From contig NZ_JRVC01000022.1 in NCBI RefSeq assembly GCF_000807925.1, forward strand, positions 83,010-147,009: DNA of 64,000 nucleotides, given 5' to 3'. The stretch is from Novosphingobium subterraneum. GTDB lineage: Bacteria; Pseudomonadota; Alphaproteobacteria; Sphingomonadales; Sphingomonadaceae. The stretch's first letter is position 1. Each line of letters begins with the position of its first letter. Of the stretch, positions 1 through 8,551 are shown in pieces. Below the pieces are notes generated by a model. It did no database searches, was not told where the DNA came from, and saw only the letters and a program-made list of their open reading frames with translations. Both the position numbers and the translations under genes were made by a program.

Positions 1-244
1 GCGCCTTTTCGAACCCTGCCCACAGCGGCTCGCATTCCTGCACCAGCCGCCGCCCGCGCGCGGTCAACACCATGTTGCGCCCCTCTCGGCGGAAGATCGC
101 GATGCCCAACTGCTCCTCGATCTCGCGCACGCGGGCGGATATGGCGGGCTGCGTGGTGTTCAGCCTCTCGGCCGCAGCGCGAAAGGTGCCGAGCCGCGCG
201 ATCCACAGCAGCGTTTCCAGGTGGTAGATCGCAATCCGTTTCAT
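1..244 (-). CDS. LysR-family transcriptional regulator, N-terminal fragment
   Basis: The 81 visible residues are the start of a LysR-type DNA-binding domain: a helix-turn-helix around residues 18-45 (LGTFRAAAERLNTTQPAIS), followed by the typical linker REIEEQLGIAIFRREGR. The effector-binding domain lies beyond the window edge. The ATG is at 244, and the gene diverges from scoA with about 94 bp between starts. LysR regulators are often transcribed divergently from the operon they control, so regulation of scoAB is a reasonable inference. The family call is firm; the target and ligand are not known. Confidence 0.9.
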   Translation of the reverse strand, partial: MKRIAIYHLETLLWIARLGTFRAAAERLNTTQPAISARVREIEEQLGIAIFRREGRNMVLTARGRRLVQECEPLWAGFEKA

Positions 245-338
245 TGATCAGAGACTGTTATCGATTGTGATAAAAAACAATCGCTCTTTTCAATTTGTAT
301 CCTGTGCTAGCACCTCGGGCGAAAAGGAGACTCTGCCG
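245..338. promoter_or_regulatory. Divergent lysR/scoA control region with overlapping dyads
   Basis: This 94-bp AT-richer gap separates the divergent lysR and scoA starts. It holds TTATC-N6-GATAA (258-273), which includes a T-N11-A pattern of the kind LysR proteins bind. An overlapping dyad, GATTGT (263-268) and ACAATC (277-282), sits beside it. The scoA ribosome-binding site is AAGGAGA (about 324-330). The dyads are seen directly; assigning them to the adjacent LysR protein is inference. Confidence 0.45.
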
Positions 339-1049
339 ATGTCGAAGAAGCTCTATGCCGATGCCACTGCTGCGCTCGATGGCCTGTTGCGCGATGGCTT
401 GCTGATTGCTTGCGGCGGTTTCGGTCTTTGCGGCATTCCAGAGCGCTTGCTCGATGCCGTGCGCGATTCGGGCGTCAAGGACCTCACCTTCGCCTCGAAC
501 AATGCCGGAATCGACAACGAGGGCATCGGCAAGCTGCTGCGCACGCGGCAGGTCAGGAAGATGATCTCCAGCTATGTCGGCGAGAACAAGGAGTTCGAAC
601 GGCAGTACCTCTCGGGTGAACTCGAAGTCGAATTCTGCCCCCAAGGCACTCTGGCAGAGCGCATGCGCGCTGGTGGCGCCGGCATTCCCGGCTTCTACAC
701 CAAGACCGGCGTCGGCACGCTCGTGGCCGAGGGCAAGGAAACCAAGATTTTTGACGGACAGGAATATGTCCTCGAACGCGGCATTTTCGCCGACATCGCG
801 CTGGTCAAGGCGTGGAAGGCAGACGAGACCGGCAACGTCGTGTTCCGCAAGACTGCACGCAACTTCAACGTGCCCGCTGCCACCTGCGGCAAGGTCTGCG
901 TGGTCGAGGTCGAGGAAGTCGTGCCCGCAGGCTCGCTTGACCCGGACAGCATTCACCTTCCCGGCGTCTATGTGCAGCGCATGATCGTCGGCGCGCCTTA
1001 CGACAAGAAGATCGAGTTCCGCACCGTGCGCGAGCGGGAGGCCGCGTGA
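339..1049 (+). CDS. scoA: 3-oxoacid CoA-transferase subunit A
   Basis: A 236-aa alpha subunit of succinyl-CoA:3-ketoacid CoA-transferase, which moves CoA between succinyl-CoA and acetoacetate-type 3-oxoacids in ketone-body and 3-oxoadipate-type metabolism. The family glycine-rich motif GGFGLCGIPE is at residues 26-35, and GTLAERMRAGGAGIPGFYT lies in the middle. The start at 339 follows AAGGAGA; an upstream in-frame extension lacks family similarity and was rejected. The stop overlaps the GTG of the next gene (GTGA). Unusually, the partner subunit scoB lies one gene further on. The family assignment is certain; pcaI/atoD-like substrate preference cannot be excluded. Confidence 0.95.
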   Translation: MSKKLYADATAALDGLLRDGLLIACGGFGLCGIPERLLDAVRDSGVKDLTFASNNAGIDNEGIGKLLRTRQVRKMISSYVGENKEFERQYLSGELEVEFCPQGTLAERMRAGGAGIPGFYTKTGVGTLVAEGKETKIFDGQEYVLERGIFADIALVKAWKADETGNVVFRKTARNFNVPAATCGKVCVVEVEEVVPAGSLDPDSIHLPGVYVQRMIVGAPYDKKIEFRTVREREAA

Positions 1050-1909
1050 TCCGTCGCGCGCTGCCCCTGCTGGCGGCGCTGGCGGCAACGCAGCTTTCGG
1101 GCTGCGTCGCTGCCGCCATCGCGCCGCTGGCAGCAACCGGTGCGCTGGGGGCCAAGGCTGCCAAGGGAAAGGGCGGAGGCGAAGCCTCTGCCACGACGCC
1201 ACGCCCCGAAGTCTCGATTGGCCAAGGGGTTTCCGCTGTCCCGCCGCTGCTGGCTCCGGCCGTTGCCGAGGCCGAGCCTGCCCCACCAATTCCGGTTCAG
1301 CCCCCTGCTGCTCAGCCCGCAGGGATGGCAGGCGCTCTGGCCGACAGCGCAGATCCCTATGCGGCGATGGCCGCCTATGTGCTGGCACAGGCGGAGGCCG
1401 GCAGGACTGGCAAGGTCCGCAAATCGGCCTTGCTCGACCAGCGCAGTCTGGTCGAGGTTCCCCGGATGCGAGCCTGCGCCGACCAGCGCAGCGCCGTGCT
1501 GATCGATCTCGATCCCGGCACGGGCACCTTCGATCTGGACGATCCGCCTGCGCCGGAACCAGGGCTTGCCAATCATCTCCGGCGCATTCGCGGCACCGGT
1601 ACGGCAGTGGTCTGGGTCGCCTCGTTGCCGCAGACGCAGTCCAAGCGGCTTGGCACGACGCTCAAGGCGACCGGGTTGGACCCGCTCGGCATCGACAAGG
1701 TGATGCTCCTCTCAGGAGCCGAAACGCGCAAGCAGCAACTGCTTGACCGAGCCGACGCGGAGTGGTGCGTCCTGGCCATCGTGGGTGATCGCAAGGCCGA
1801 TTTCGACGAGGTTTTCGATTATCTGCGCAATCCCGACGGTCCGGTCGGCATCGCGCTCGAACAATTCATCGGCGCAGGCTGGTTCCTGGCGCCGCCCCCC
1901 ATCAAGTGA
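1046..1909 (+). CDS. HAD-like lipoprotein between scoA and scoB
   Basis: A 287-aa protein starting at GTG (overlapping the scoA stop) with a signal peptide and lipobox LSGC (lipidated Cys20). A Pro/Ala-rich linker of about 100 residues follows. The C-terminal half resembles a HAD hydrolase: motif I as DLDPGT (Asp154, Asp156), a hydrophobic strand plus Ser at VVWVAS (187-192), and GDRKADFDE (246-254) as the acidic motif. It therefore looks like a periplasmic or outer-membrane-anchored acid-phosphatase relative. Its place inside a cytosolic CoA-transferase operon is odd. The lipoprotein call is strong; catalytic activity is not established. Confidence 0.75.
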   Translation: MIRRALPLLAALAATQLSGCVAAAIAPLAATGALGAKAAKGKGGGEASATTPRPEVSIGQGVSAVPPLLAPAVAEAEPAPPIPVQPPAAQPAGMAGALADSADPYAAMAAYVLAQAEAGRTGKVRKSALLDQRSLVEVPRMRACADQRSAVLIDLDPGTGTFDLDDPPAPEPGLANHLRRIRGTGTAVVWVASLPQTQSKRLGTTLKATGLDPLGIDKVMLLSGAETRKQQLLDRADAEWCVLAIVGDRKADFDEVFDYLRNPDGPVGIALEQFIGAGWFLAPPPIK

Positions 1910-1933
1910 TCCGACACGAAAGAGCTTAGACCG

Positions 1934-2593
1934 ATGACCACGCATGACGGGCTGAAGACCGGCTGGACCCGCGACGAGATGGCAGCGCGCGCAGCGCGCG
2001 AACTGCAGGACGGATTCTACGTGAACCTCGGCATCGGCATCCCGACGCTGGTGGCCAACCACGTGCCAGCCGGCATGACCGTGACCTTGCAGTCCGAAAA
2101 CGGCATGCTCGGCATCGGCCCCTTCCCCTACGCGGGGGAAGAGGACGCCGACCTGATCAACGCCGGCAAGCAGACCATCAGCGAGCTGCCGCACTCGGCC
2201 TATTTCGACAGTGCGCAGTCCTTCGCGATGATCCGCGGCGGCAAGATCGACCTGACCGTGCTGGGTGCGATGGAAGTGGCCGAAAATGGCGACATCGCCA
2301 ACTGGATGATCCCGGGCAAGATGATCAAGGGCATGGGCGGCGCGATGGATCTCGTCGCAGGCGTCAAGAAGATCATCGTGGTCATGGAACACTGCGCCAA
2401 GAACGGCGACCCCAAGTTCATCCCCGCCTGCACCCTGCCACTTACCGGCAAGGGCGTGGTCGACATGATCGTCACCGACCTTGCGGTTTTCCAGCGGCCC
2501 GACCACAATTCCCCATTCAAGCTGATCGAATGTGCGCCGGGCGTATCGGCCGAGGAGGTCCGCGCCCGCTCGACGGCGCATTACGTCGAATGA
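1934..2593 (+). CDS. scoB: 3-oxoacid CoA-transferase subunit B
   Basis: A 219-aa beta subunit that completes the CoA-transferase heteromer. GIGIPTLV (residues 33-40) and SENGMLG (54-60) are visible; Glu55 of SENG is the family catalytic residue that forms the glutamyl-CoA thioester. Length matches the family. It begins 24 bp after the HAD-like lipoprotein and is followed closely by a GST, which suggests one transcript from scoA onward. It is an intact enzyme despite the interruption between subunits. Confidence 0.96.
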   Translation: MTTHDGLKTGWTRDEMAARAARELQDGFYVNLGIGIPTLVANHVPAGMTVTLQSENGMLGIGPFPYAGEEDADLINAGKQTISELPHSAYFDSAQSFAMIRGGKIDLTVLGAMEVAENGDIANWMIPGKMIKGMGGAMDLVAGVKKIIVVMEHCAKNGDPKFIPACTLPLTGKGVVDMIVTDLAVFQRPDHNSPFKLIECAPGVSAEEVRARSTAHYVE

Positions 2594-2609
2594 CAAGAGG
2601 AGTGTCCCG

Positions 2610-3293
2610 GTGAGCTATGTCCTGATCACGGCGAACCGGAATTATTCGAGCTGGTCATTGCGACCATGGCTGCTGATGAAGGCGCTCGGCATTGCCTTCA
2701 CCGATCGGGTCGAGCCTTTCACCAAGCCCTCAAACTACGATGAGTTTCGTGCCTTCTCGCCTACCGGGCAGGTGCCGGTCCTGCTCGATGGCGCGCGGAC
2801 CGTGTGGGATTCGCTGGGCATCGCGCTCTACCTGGCCGAGCGGCACGACGGCGTCTGGCCCGCCGATGAAGCGGCGCGCGCCTTCGCCATTTGCGCCGTG
2901 GCCGAAATGCACGGCGGCTTCTCGGCGCTGCGCAACGACTGCACGATGAATGTCGGGGTGCGGGTCACGCCTCGCCCGATGCGGCCTGCCCTCGTGCGTG
3001 ACGTGGCGCGGGTGCGCGAGATCTTCGAGGAAGGGCTGGAGCGCTTTGGCGGCCCATGGCTCGCCGGCTCCGCCTTCACCGCGCTGGATGCCTTCTTCGC
3101 CCCCGTCGCCTTTCGCATCCGCACCTATGGCCTCGATGTCGGGCAAGGACAGGCCTGGGTCGATCACATGCTCGACCACCCGGCAATGCGGCAGTGGGAA
3201 GCGGAGGCACTGGACGAAGCGTGGCGCGAGGAAGGCCACGAGGCCGAGCTGGCCGAATGTGGCGAGATCATCGCGGACTATCGCAGGGCCTGA
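2610..3293 (+). CDS. Glutathione S-transferase family protein
   Basis: A 227-aa cytosolic GST. The N-terminal thioredoxin-like domain has YSSWSLRPWLLM (active-site Ser region) and the cis-Pro segment GQVPVLLDG, then the D-S pair of VWDSLGIALYLAE that contacts glutathione. The C-terminal helical domain follows. The start is GTG at 2610, preceded by AGAGGAG. The 16-bp gap after scoB suggests co-transcription. Substrate is unknown; detoxification or isomerisation linked to aromatic or acyl metabolism is possible. Confidence 0.88.
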   Translation: MSYVLITANRNYSSWSLRPWLLMKALGIAFTDRVEPFTKPSNYDEFRAFSPTGQVPVLLDGARTVWDSLGIALYLAERHDGVWPADEAARAFAICAVAEMHGGFSALRNDCTMNVGVRVTPRPMRPALVRDVARVREIFEEGLERFGGPWLAGSAFTALDAFFAPVAFRIRTYGLDVGQGQAWVDHMLDHPAMRQWEAEALDEAWREEGHEAELAECGEIIADYRRA

Positions 3294-3369
3294 CAGGCCA
3301 CAGCTACCTTCCCACGAGTCAATTGCGCAAAAAGAAAGGCCGGTCCGAAGACCAGCCTTGGAAAGTTTG

Positions 3370-3395
3370 GGAGAGGATGCCTGAAAGGCCTCTCC
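3370..3395 (+). terminator. Hairpin downstream of the sco/GST operon
   Basis: Two-part stem: GGAGAG (3370-3375) pairs with CTCTCC (3390-3395), and GCCT with AGGC inside around a GAA loop. A weaker AAGGC/GCCTT hairpin lies just upstream (about 3338-3361). No clear T tract follows, so it may act as a barrier to 3' decay rather than a classical terminator. Confidence 0.45.
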
Positions 3396-3443
3396 TATGT
3401 GCGATTCCGAGCCCGATTCTGCAAGTGCGAAGGACGGATTTGC

Positions 3444-3462
3444 AGTTGCATGGCATGCAACT
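3444..3462 (-). terminator. Perfect dyad abutting the stop of the TonB-domain gene
   Basis: AGTTGCATG (3444-3452) and CATGCAACT (3454-3462) form a perfect inverted repeat with a single central base. It touches the stop codon (3462-3464) of the minus-strand gene. The T-tail is weak, so termination is an inference. Confidence 0.4.
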
Positions 3463-4337
3463 CAGTCGGCGACAATCCATCTCACCGTGTTGACGTGATA
3501 GCTGGGCACAGCGGTGCCCGACCGGTCCCTCGCAGGCTCGAAGCGGGCGCGCTTCATCAGCAGCTCGCACGTGAGCTCCTTGAACTCGGGCGATTGGGTG
3601 GCGACCTGAATCCGGCAGAGCGTCGGCGTCCCGCTTGCGTCGATCATCAGCCTGAAGCTGACGAGGGCCTGCTCGTTCTTGCGCAGCGCCTTCTTCGGAT
3701 AGTCGGACGACTTCAGCCACTTGCTTGGAGACGTCAGAGGAGCAGGAAGGCTGGCGAGATTCTGTTGCTGGACCGGATCAAGCCCCCACAGCTTGACGAG
3801 ATCCGCGGTGCAGGTCCTCATTCCAGCCAGTGCCGAAGTCATCGTTCCCAGTCTGAAGGTCAGGTCCTCCGACTTTCTCCTGATCCGCAACTCGCGAATT
3901 TTCGCAACTTCGGCTGCAGTCGCAGGCGGATGGGCCCCTTCAGAATCGCGGTTGAGCAAGTCGAGCGGCCCGAGCACCACGACCGGCTCGCCCGCCGTAT
4001 TCGTGCCTCGCATCAGACCCACCTGCTTTTGCAGAGCCAGCTCCGGGCCGAAACCCATGTCGGCATCGCTGCCGGTCTTTCCCAGCCGCTCCGTGCCCTT
4101 CCCTGCCAAGGTTATGTGGTAGACGTCGCCCGGCGCGAACTGGTCGAGTATGACCATGATCTTGTCGCCCTCGGCACCGAACTCCCGGCCGAGGCGGCAG
4201 CTGTCATCGGCATAGTGCACGATCCATGCAGTGCGAGAGGACAGCATTTCGGGCGTGGAGGCGAGCAGCGGCCGCGGGATCGCTGCCATCGCGAAGATGG
4301 CGGCATACGTGCCCAGGGTCCGGGAAGTCTTATTCAT
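3462..4337 (-). CDS. Secreted protein with C-terminal TonB domain
   Basis: A 291-aa protein with an N-terminal signal peptide (cleavage probably after LLA, near residue 26). The roughly 80 C-terminal residues resemble the TonB C-terminal fold: SSDYPKKALRKNEQ, a central IDASGTPTLCRI strand pair, then TCELLMKRARFEPARD. Sphingomonads carry many such stand-alone secreted TonB-like proteins of unknown role. The ATG at 4337 was chosen because it gives a clean signal peptide; in-frame ATGs at 4343 and 4355 are possible. It sits downstream of the etfBA terminator, so it needs its own promoter. Function unknown. Confidence 0.75.
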   Translation of the reverse strand: MNKTSRTLGTYAAIFAMAAIPRPLLASTPEMLSSRTAWIVHYADDSCRLGREFGAEGDKIMVILDQFAPGDVYHITLAGKGTERLGKTGSDADMGFGPELALQKQVGLMRGTNTAGEPVVVLGPLDLLNRDSEGAHPPATAAEVAKIRELRIRRKSEDLTFRLGTMTSALAGMRTCTADLVKLWGLDPVQQQNLASLPAPLTSPSKWLKSSDYPKKALRKNEQALVSFRLMIDASGTPTLCRIQVATQSPEFKELTCELLMKRARFEPARDRSGTAVPSYHVNTVRWIVAD

Positions 4338-4361
4338 GTACATTAGCTTAGTCATGAACAA

Positions 4362-4395
4362 GAGAAACAGAAAGCCCCGCTCTCGCAAGCGGGGC
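4362..4395 (-). terminator. Rho-independent terminator of etfBA
   Basis: On the minus strand GCCCCGCT and AGCGGGGC (plus-strand coordinates 4374-4381 and 4388-4395) form a perfect 8-bp stem with a 6-nt loop. A T-rich tail (TTTCTGTTTCTCTTG) follows. It lies 66 bp after the etfA stop. Confidence 0.85.
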
Positions 4396-4408
4396 TATTA
4401 ACCCATTT

Positions 4409-4434
4409 GGAGTGTTTCCCCGGGGAAACACTCC
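4409..4434. repeat. 26-bp perfect palindrome
   Basis: GGAGTGTTTCCCC (4409-4421) is followed directly by its reverse complement GGGGAAACACTCC (4422-4434), with no spacer. It lies between the etfA stop and the etfBA terminator. It may be a tandem second terminator hairpin, a protein-binding site or an intergenic repeat copy. Confidence 0.8.
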
Positions 4435-4460
4435 AGCGTGGCGTTGTGGTCGAGTGGGGT

Positions 4461-5393
4461 TCAGAGCTTGCCGGTCAGTTCCGGGACGAGCGTGAAGAGG
4501 TCGCCGACGAGGCCGATGTCGGCGACCTGGAAGATGGGCGCGTCTTCGTCCTTGTTGATGGCGATGATGGTCTTGCTGTCCTTCATGCCGGCAAGGTGCT
4601 GGATCGCGCCCGAGATGCCGACGGCGATGTAGACTTCGGGAGCCACGATCTTGCCGGTCTGGCCGACCTGATAGTCGTTGGGCACGTAGCCTGCGTCGAC
4701 CGCGGCGCGGCTGGCGCCGATGCCGGCGTTCAGCTTGTCGGCGAGCGGGGTGATGATCTGCTCGAAAGTGGCAGCGTCCTTCAGCGCGCGGCCGCCCGAG
4801 ACGATGATCTTGGCGCTGGTCAGTTCCGGGCGCTCGCTCTTGGCGATCTCGGCGCTGACGAAGGTCGACAACCCGCTGTCGCCGGTGGCGCTGACGGCTT
4901 CGACGCTGGCCGATCCGCCAGTGGCGGCAGCCTTGGCAAAGGCGGTGCCGCGCACGGTGATGACCAGCTTGGCGTCAGAGCTTTCGACCGTGGCGATGGC
5001 GTTGCCGGCGTAGATCGGACGGGTGAAGGTCTTGGGCCCTTCGACCGAGAGGATGTCCGAGACCTGCATCACGTCGAGCAGCGCGGCAATGCGCGGGGCG
5101 ACGTTCTTGCCGGTGGTCGTGGCAGGGGCGACGAAGGCGTCGTAATCGGCCATCAGCCCGGCGACGAGCGGGGCGACGTTTTCAGCGAGCGCGTTGCCCA
5201 GCGATGCGTCGTCGGCCTTGAGCACACGGGCGACGCCGGCGATCTGCGCAGCAGCCTGTGCAGCAGCGTCGCAGTTCGATCCGGCAACCAGCGCAGTCAC
5301 TTCGCCCAGTTGAGATGCGGCAGTGACGGCGGCGAGCGTGGCGTCCTTTACGGAAGCGTTGTCGTGTTCGACGAGAACGAGAACCTTGGACAT
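4461..5393 (-). CDS. etfA: Electron transfer flavoprotein alpha subunit
   Basis: A 310-aa ETF alpha subunit. With EtfB it accepts electrons from acyl-CoA and related dehydrogenases and passes them to ETF:ubiquinone oxidoreductase. The C-terminal FAD-binding signature is clear: PNDYQVGQTGKIVAPEVY, GISGAIQHLAGM and INKDEDAPIF (about residues 238-291). The ATG overlaps the etfB stop by one base (TGATG), so the two are translationally coupled. No anomaly. Confidence 0.97.
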   Translation of the reverse strand: MSKVLVLVEHDNASVKDATLAAVTAASQLGEVTALVAGSNCDAAAQAAAQIAGVARVLKADDASLGNALAENVAPLVAGLMADYDAFVAPATTTGKNVAPRIAALLDVMQVSDILSVEGPKTFTRPIYAGNAIATVESSDAKLVITVRGTAFAKAAATGGSASVEAVSATGDSGLSTFVSAEIAKSERPELTSAKIIVSGGRALKDAATFEQIITPLADKLNAGIGASRAAVDAGYVPNDYQVGQTGKIVAPEVYIAVGISGAIQHLAGMKDSKTIIAINKDEDAPIFQVADIGLVGDLFTLVPELTGKL

Positions 5394-6145
5394 CAGGCTA
5401 CTCCCATTTCCTTGAGCTTGGCGACCAGCGTGTCGACATCGGGCACCTTGATGCCGGCTGAGCGCACCGGCGGTTCGCTGACCTTGAGCGTCTTGAGGCG
5501 CGGCGCGATGTCGACGCCGTAGTCGGCGGGCGACTTGGTGGCGAGCGGCTTGGACTTGGCCTTCATGATGTTGGGCAGCGAAGCATAGCGCGGCTCATTG
5601 AGGCGCAGGTCGGTGGTGACCACCGCGGGCAGCGCCAGCTTCACCGTCTGCAGGCCGCCGTCGATCTCGCGCTTGACCACCACGGCATCGCCCTCGACCG
5701 AGACTTCGTTGGCAAAGGTGCCCTGGGGCCGTCCCAGCAGCGCGGCGACCATCTGGCCGACCTGGTTGCTGTCATCGTCGATCGCCTGCTTGCCGGTGAT
5801 GATCAGAGCAGGCTGCTCCTCATCGGCAATGCCCTTGATGATCTTGGCCACGGCCAGCGGCTCGACCTCGGTGCCGTCCTCGACCTGCACCAGCACCGCC
5901 CGGTCCGCACCCATCGCCAGCGCCGTGCGCAGCGTTTCCTGGCTCTTGGCAACGCCCACCGACACCGCCACGATCTCGCTCACCACGCCCTTTTCCTTCA
6001 GGCGAATGGCTTCCTCCACCGCGATCTCGTCAAACGGGTTCATGCTCATCTTCACGTTCGCAAGATCAACACCACTCCCATCCGCCTTCACACGTGGCTT
6101 CACGTTGTAGTCAATCACCCGCTTCACGCAGACCAGGGCTTTCAT
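5393..6145 (-). CDS. etfB: Electron transfer flavoprotein beta subunit
   Basis: A 250-aa ETF beta subunit with the AMP-binding fold: MKALVCVKRVIDYNVKPRV at the N-terminus, MNPFDEIAVEEA (family motif), and MGADRAVLV. The start at 6145 follows AAAGGACG; a longer reading starting at 6184 was rejected because the family begins at MKALVCVKR. First gene of the etfBA operon. Upstream (6146-6326) no other gene is seen, so the operon promoter should lie there. Confidence 0.96.
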   Translation of the reverse strand: MKALVCVKRVIDYNVKPRVKADGSGVDLANVKMSMNPFDEIAVEEAIRLKEKGVVSEIVAVSVGVAKSQETLRTALAMGADRAVLVQVEDGTEVEPLAVAKIIKGIADEEQPALIITGKQAIDDDSNQVGQMVAALLGRPQGTFANEVSVEGDAVVVKREIDGGLQTVKLALPAVVTTDLRLNEPRYASLPNIMKAKSKPLATKSPADYGVDIAPRLKTLKVSEPPVRSAGIKVPDVDTLVAKLKEMGVA

Positions 6146-6326
6146 CGCCAGGCGTCCTTTCCTTGATTCCGTAGGCCTCGGCATAATTCGCGCTTACGTA
6201 AACGTCAACTACACATCTGGCCATGCATTGGTCGGCAGGGTTAGAGTGCTGGGCGGCGCAAAAAGTTCGCCGCCGAGAAGCCCTCGTCAGCGTGGCGTGT
6301 TCGAAAGGACGTGCGGCCGGCAAATG

Positions 6327-6356
6327 AAAAGGGGCGCCGGTTGCCCGACGCCCCCT
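6327..6356 (-). terminator. Rho-independent terminator of sucC
   Basis: GGGGCG (6332-6337) pairs with CGCCCC (6350-6355). On the minus strand the stem is followed by TTTTCATTT. It lies about 26 bp beyond the sucC stop. Confidence 0.8.
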
Positions 6357-6381
6357 AATCAAACCGCAGTCCGGTGAAAGG

Positions 6382-7581
<1,200 letters not shown>

Positions 7582-7663
7582 GCGTTATCCCCGTTTCGAA
7601 CAGGCGCGCCGCACTGGCGCAAAGGTATACGCCGCCATTGGCGCTTGACTCGGAATGCCTTAA

Positions 7664-7761
7664 GCACAGAGCGGGGAGCTTGAAAAGGAGCGTAAATGCG
7701 AGACTCGAAGCTATTTTTGATAACGTCTCGCAATTGCACATTGTTAGGTTCCCCGCTGTGC
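7664..7761 (+). promoter_or_regulatory. Nested inverted repeats upstream of the cysQ-like gene
   Basis: Outer arms are GCACAGAGCGGGGA (7664-7677) and TCCCCGCTGTGC (7750-7761); they match except for a two-base bulge. Inner arms are GCGAGAC (7698-7704) and GTCTCGC (7725-7731), enclosing an AT-rich TATTTTTGATAA. The outer arm ends a few bases before the GGAGG ribosome-binding site of the next gene. It could be a structured 5' leader or nested protein-binding sites for the divergent sucC promoter. Confidence 0.5.
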
Positions 7762-7774
7762 ACGGAGGCGCAGA

Positions 7775-8551
7775 ATGATCGACTATGACCGCCTCCACCA
7801 GATCGTTCGCGCCGCCGGTGAAATGGCGCTGGGCCTGTGGCCGGGCCATGGCCACGCCCCCCAGGTGTGGGAAAAGACGCCGGGCAGCCCGGTTTGCGAT
7901 GCAGACCTTGCGGTCGATGCCTTCCTGAAGCGTGAACTGGGCGCGCTCCTCCCTTCGGCCGGCTGGCTCTCCGAAGAAACGGTGGATCATCCCGAACGAT
8001 TGGAACGCGGTCTGTGCTGGCTGGTCGATCCCGTGGACGGCACGCGCGACTTTGTGCGCGGGCGACCGGGCTGGTCGGTTTCGGTAGCGCTGGTGAGCGA
8101 GGGGCGGCCGCTGATCGGGGCGCTGAGCGCGCCTGCCCGGGGCGAATACTGGTCAGCAGTCGCGGGCCAAGGTGCAGAGCGGAATGGCAGCAAGCTTCAA
8201 GCCAGCACGCGCACCGTGCTGGCGGGATCGCGCGTGCCCGCCGACAGCCTGCCCAAGGCCGACGCCGATCTCGTGACCGTCGACAAGCCCAACTCTATCG
8301 CACTGCGCATCGCCATGGTCGGTGCCAACGAGGCGGATCTTCTGGCGACGCTGCGCTGGGGCTTCGAATGGGACATCGCCGCCGCCACGCTGATCGCCCG
8401 CGAGGCAGGCGCGGTCGTGTCCGACGCCTTCGGCAAACCGCTCGACTACAACAAGCGCGACCCGCGCGCGTTCGGGCTGCTGGTAACTGCCCCGGCGATC
8501 CATGCCGCTGCGGTTGAGCGGCTGGCGGAGCGTGCGGCGAAGCTGGCTTAA
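7775..8551 (+). CDS. Inositol monophosphatase-family phosphatase, CysQ-like
   Basis: A 258-aa Mg-dependent phosphatase of the IMPase/FBPase superfamily. Metal ligands are visible: SEET (Glu67/Glu68), the motif WLVDPVDGTRDF (Asp85, Asp88) and the second motif EWDIAAATLIAREAGA (Asp200). Members hydrolyse 3'(2'),5'-bisphosphate nucleotides (PAP/PAPS recycling), inositol phosphates or histidinol phosphate; CysQ fits best but is not proven. GGAGG precedes the ATG. The 3' end overlaps the convergent aldo/keto reductase by 4 bp. Confidence 0.85.
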   Translation: MIDYDRLHQIVRAAGEMALGLWPGHGHAPQVWEKTPGSPVCDADLAVDAFLKRELGALLPSAGWLSEETVDHPERLERGLCWLVDPVDGTRDFVRGRPGWSVSVALVSEGRPLIGALSAPARGEYWSAVAGQGAERNGSKLQASTRTVLAGSRVPADSLPKADADLVTVDKPNSIALRIAMVGANEADLLATLRWGFEWDIAAATLIAREAGAVVSDAFGKPLDYNKRDPRAFGLLVTAPAIHAAAVERLAERAAKLA

